This document shows, piece by piece, positions 63,154 to 64,000 of a DNA stretch of 64,000 bases. Each line of letters begins with the position of its first letter. Positions within the stretch are counted from its first letter, which is position 1. A program made the translations under genes and the position numbers. The notes below the pieces were generated by a model. The model ran no database searches. It saw only the letters and a list, made by a program, of their open reading frames with translations, and had not been told where the DNA came from. The stretch is from positions 1 to 64,000 of the forward strand of contig NZ_JAVRHK010000007.1 in NCBI RefSeq assembly GCF_031846585.1. Direction: 5' to 3'. This stretch comes from Autumnicola musiva. Lineage in GTDB: Bacteria > Bacteroidota > Bacteroidia > Flavobacteriales > Flavobacteriaceae.

Positions 63154-64000
63154 GTTGCACCTCCTTCGTTCTAAATGCATCTACCCTTTTTAGGAATAAA
63201 TGCGCATCTTCAAGATATTTTATAGCGAAAGCCTCTGAAGGCTCATTTTCATTCATTTGATAAGCGAATTCTTTAAATGAAGTGGATAAATCGATTTTTC
63301 CGGTGTCCACAAACAACTCATCAAATTGAGAAATAATTCCCGCCTGTATATTGGTCTTCACATCATCTGCCAGCAATAAAGCTTTAGCGGAGTTTACTAT
63401 AGAAGTGTAAGAATGGTAAATGCTGTCTGCCCAGTCTTTTCTCTGCAGTGCACTTTTTGCATTATCTATTTTTTCCTCACTTTCGAACAAAAGAGTAGCA
63501 ATCAAATCTATAACCACACCGGCACATTCCCCAACACCAACTGCTTTTATATAGGGTTTCTCATGGCCCCAGTCGATAAAATCATTTTCTGAGAGATTGG
63601 AAGTATCGGCAAGATCTTTTAAAAGATCATAGAAATAAGTTTTCCCCTGCCGGTCATAATACTGCGTAAATCTCTCCTCTGCTTCAGAATTTGCCTCATA
63701 ATCATTAAGAATTAATCTGAACGCTTCGGGGCCGCGCTTACTGGGAACTTTTATTACCTTATCGGCAAAACGTCCTTTTCCGTCACCCAGTGTCCCGCCG
63801 CCAAGCAACACCTGCAATGCGGGAGCCACAGATTTACCAACTTTTACAGACATTCCCTGAAAACCAATTTCAGCCATATTGTGCTGGCCACAGGCATTCA
63901 TACATCCACTTATTTTTATTGTAATATCCCTTCCGTTTACAAACTGCGGATATTCTTCTTTCAATACATCTTCCAGAACATCGGCAATTCCTGTACTGCT
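63146..64000 (-). CDS. Sulfite/nitrite reductase, C-terminal part with HEPN-like tail (partial)
   Basis: The frame continues beyond 64000, so only the C-terminal 284 residues are seen. ISGCMNACGQHNMAEIGFQG and the later GVGECAGVV are the Cys-containing siroheme/4Fe-4S segments of ferredoxin-type sulfite or nitrite reductases. After them a helical tail (about 120 residues, ADSIYHSYTSIVNSAKALLL) resembles a HEPN domain and is not part of classical reductases. It is translationally linked to cobA, with the siroheme genes following, so a role in sulfite reduction is likely. Confidence 0.82.
   Translation of the reverse strand, partial: SSTGIADVLEDVLKEEYPQFVNGRDITIKISGCMNACGQHNMAEIGFQGMSVKVGKSVAPALQVLLGGGTLGDGKGRFADKVIKVPSKRGPEAFRLILNDYEANSEAEERFTQYYDRQGKTYFYDLLKDLADTSNLSENDFIDWGHEKPYIKAVGVGECAGVVIDLIATLLFESEEKIDNAKSALQRKDWADSIYHSYTSIVNSAKALLLADDVKTNIQAGIISQFDELFVDTGKIDLSTSFKEFAYQMNENEPSEAFAIKYLEDAHLFLKRVDAFRTKEVQHA

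Overview
The window reads as chromosome from a member of the Bacteroidota, most likely a marine Flavobacteriaceae. The evidence is a SusC/SusD pair, the gliding gene gldA, promoters of the flavobacterial form TTG-N17-23-TAnnTTTG, a two-piece methionine synthase, a CTnDOT-type conjugation operon, and short palindromes scattered between genes. I do not assign a genus or species.

Layout. 1-2069: a PD-(D/E)XK-fold gene, a small HTH gene, and about 500 bases packed with inverted repeats. 2070-11663: SusC, SusD and an M16 metalloprotease on the + strand. Facing them on the - strand are a small secreted two-cysteine peptide (DUF6520-like), a MauE/DoxX-like membrane protein, a PAS-AraC regulator and a STAS-like protein. 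I read this as one uncharacterised peptide or nutrient exchange locus. 11876-14284: an oxoamine synthase fused to an acyltransferase domain.

14615-36040: an integrated conjugative element, visibly richer in G+C than its flanks. It carries tra genes in the order E, (DUF1896, methylase-helicase), F, G, three TraI-like paralogues, J, K, L, M, N. After these come small regulatory genes and a large serine recombinase whose 3' end runs into a tRNA-Arg(UCG) gene and that gene's terminator. No relaxase or coupling protein is visible, and the methylase-helicase is broken by one extra G in a G5 run.

36105-64000: housekeeping chromosome. It holds YqeY, an esterase, a radical-SAM/TIGR03915 DNA repair pair and two small lipoproteins. 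A long - strand run follows: polyprenyl synthase, rlmN, queA, aroA, mazG-like, dtd, rsgA, DAHP synthase-chorismate mutase, tyrA, an aminotransferase and pheA. Upstream of pheA is a clear attenuator: a 25-codon leader peptide with a Phe/Tyr run, a complementary antiterminator segment and an intrinsic terminator. gldA, a head-GIN lipoprotein and a PagL-like deacylase come next. A SAM-I riboswitch heads the split metH plus metF. The right end carries OsmC, a ferredoxin-NADP reductase type flavoprotein, and siroheme genes beside a partial sulfite/nitrite reductase, i.e. sulfur assimilation.

The best finds are the pheA attenuator, the SusCD-M16-peptide-MauE-AraC locus, the structured DNA before susC, the recombinase/tRNA overlap, the one-base break in the methylase-helicase, and paired repeats that supply the last residues of two convergent genes.
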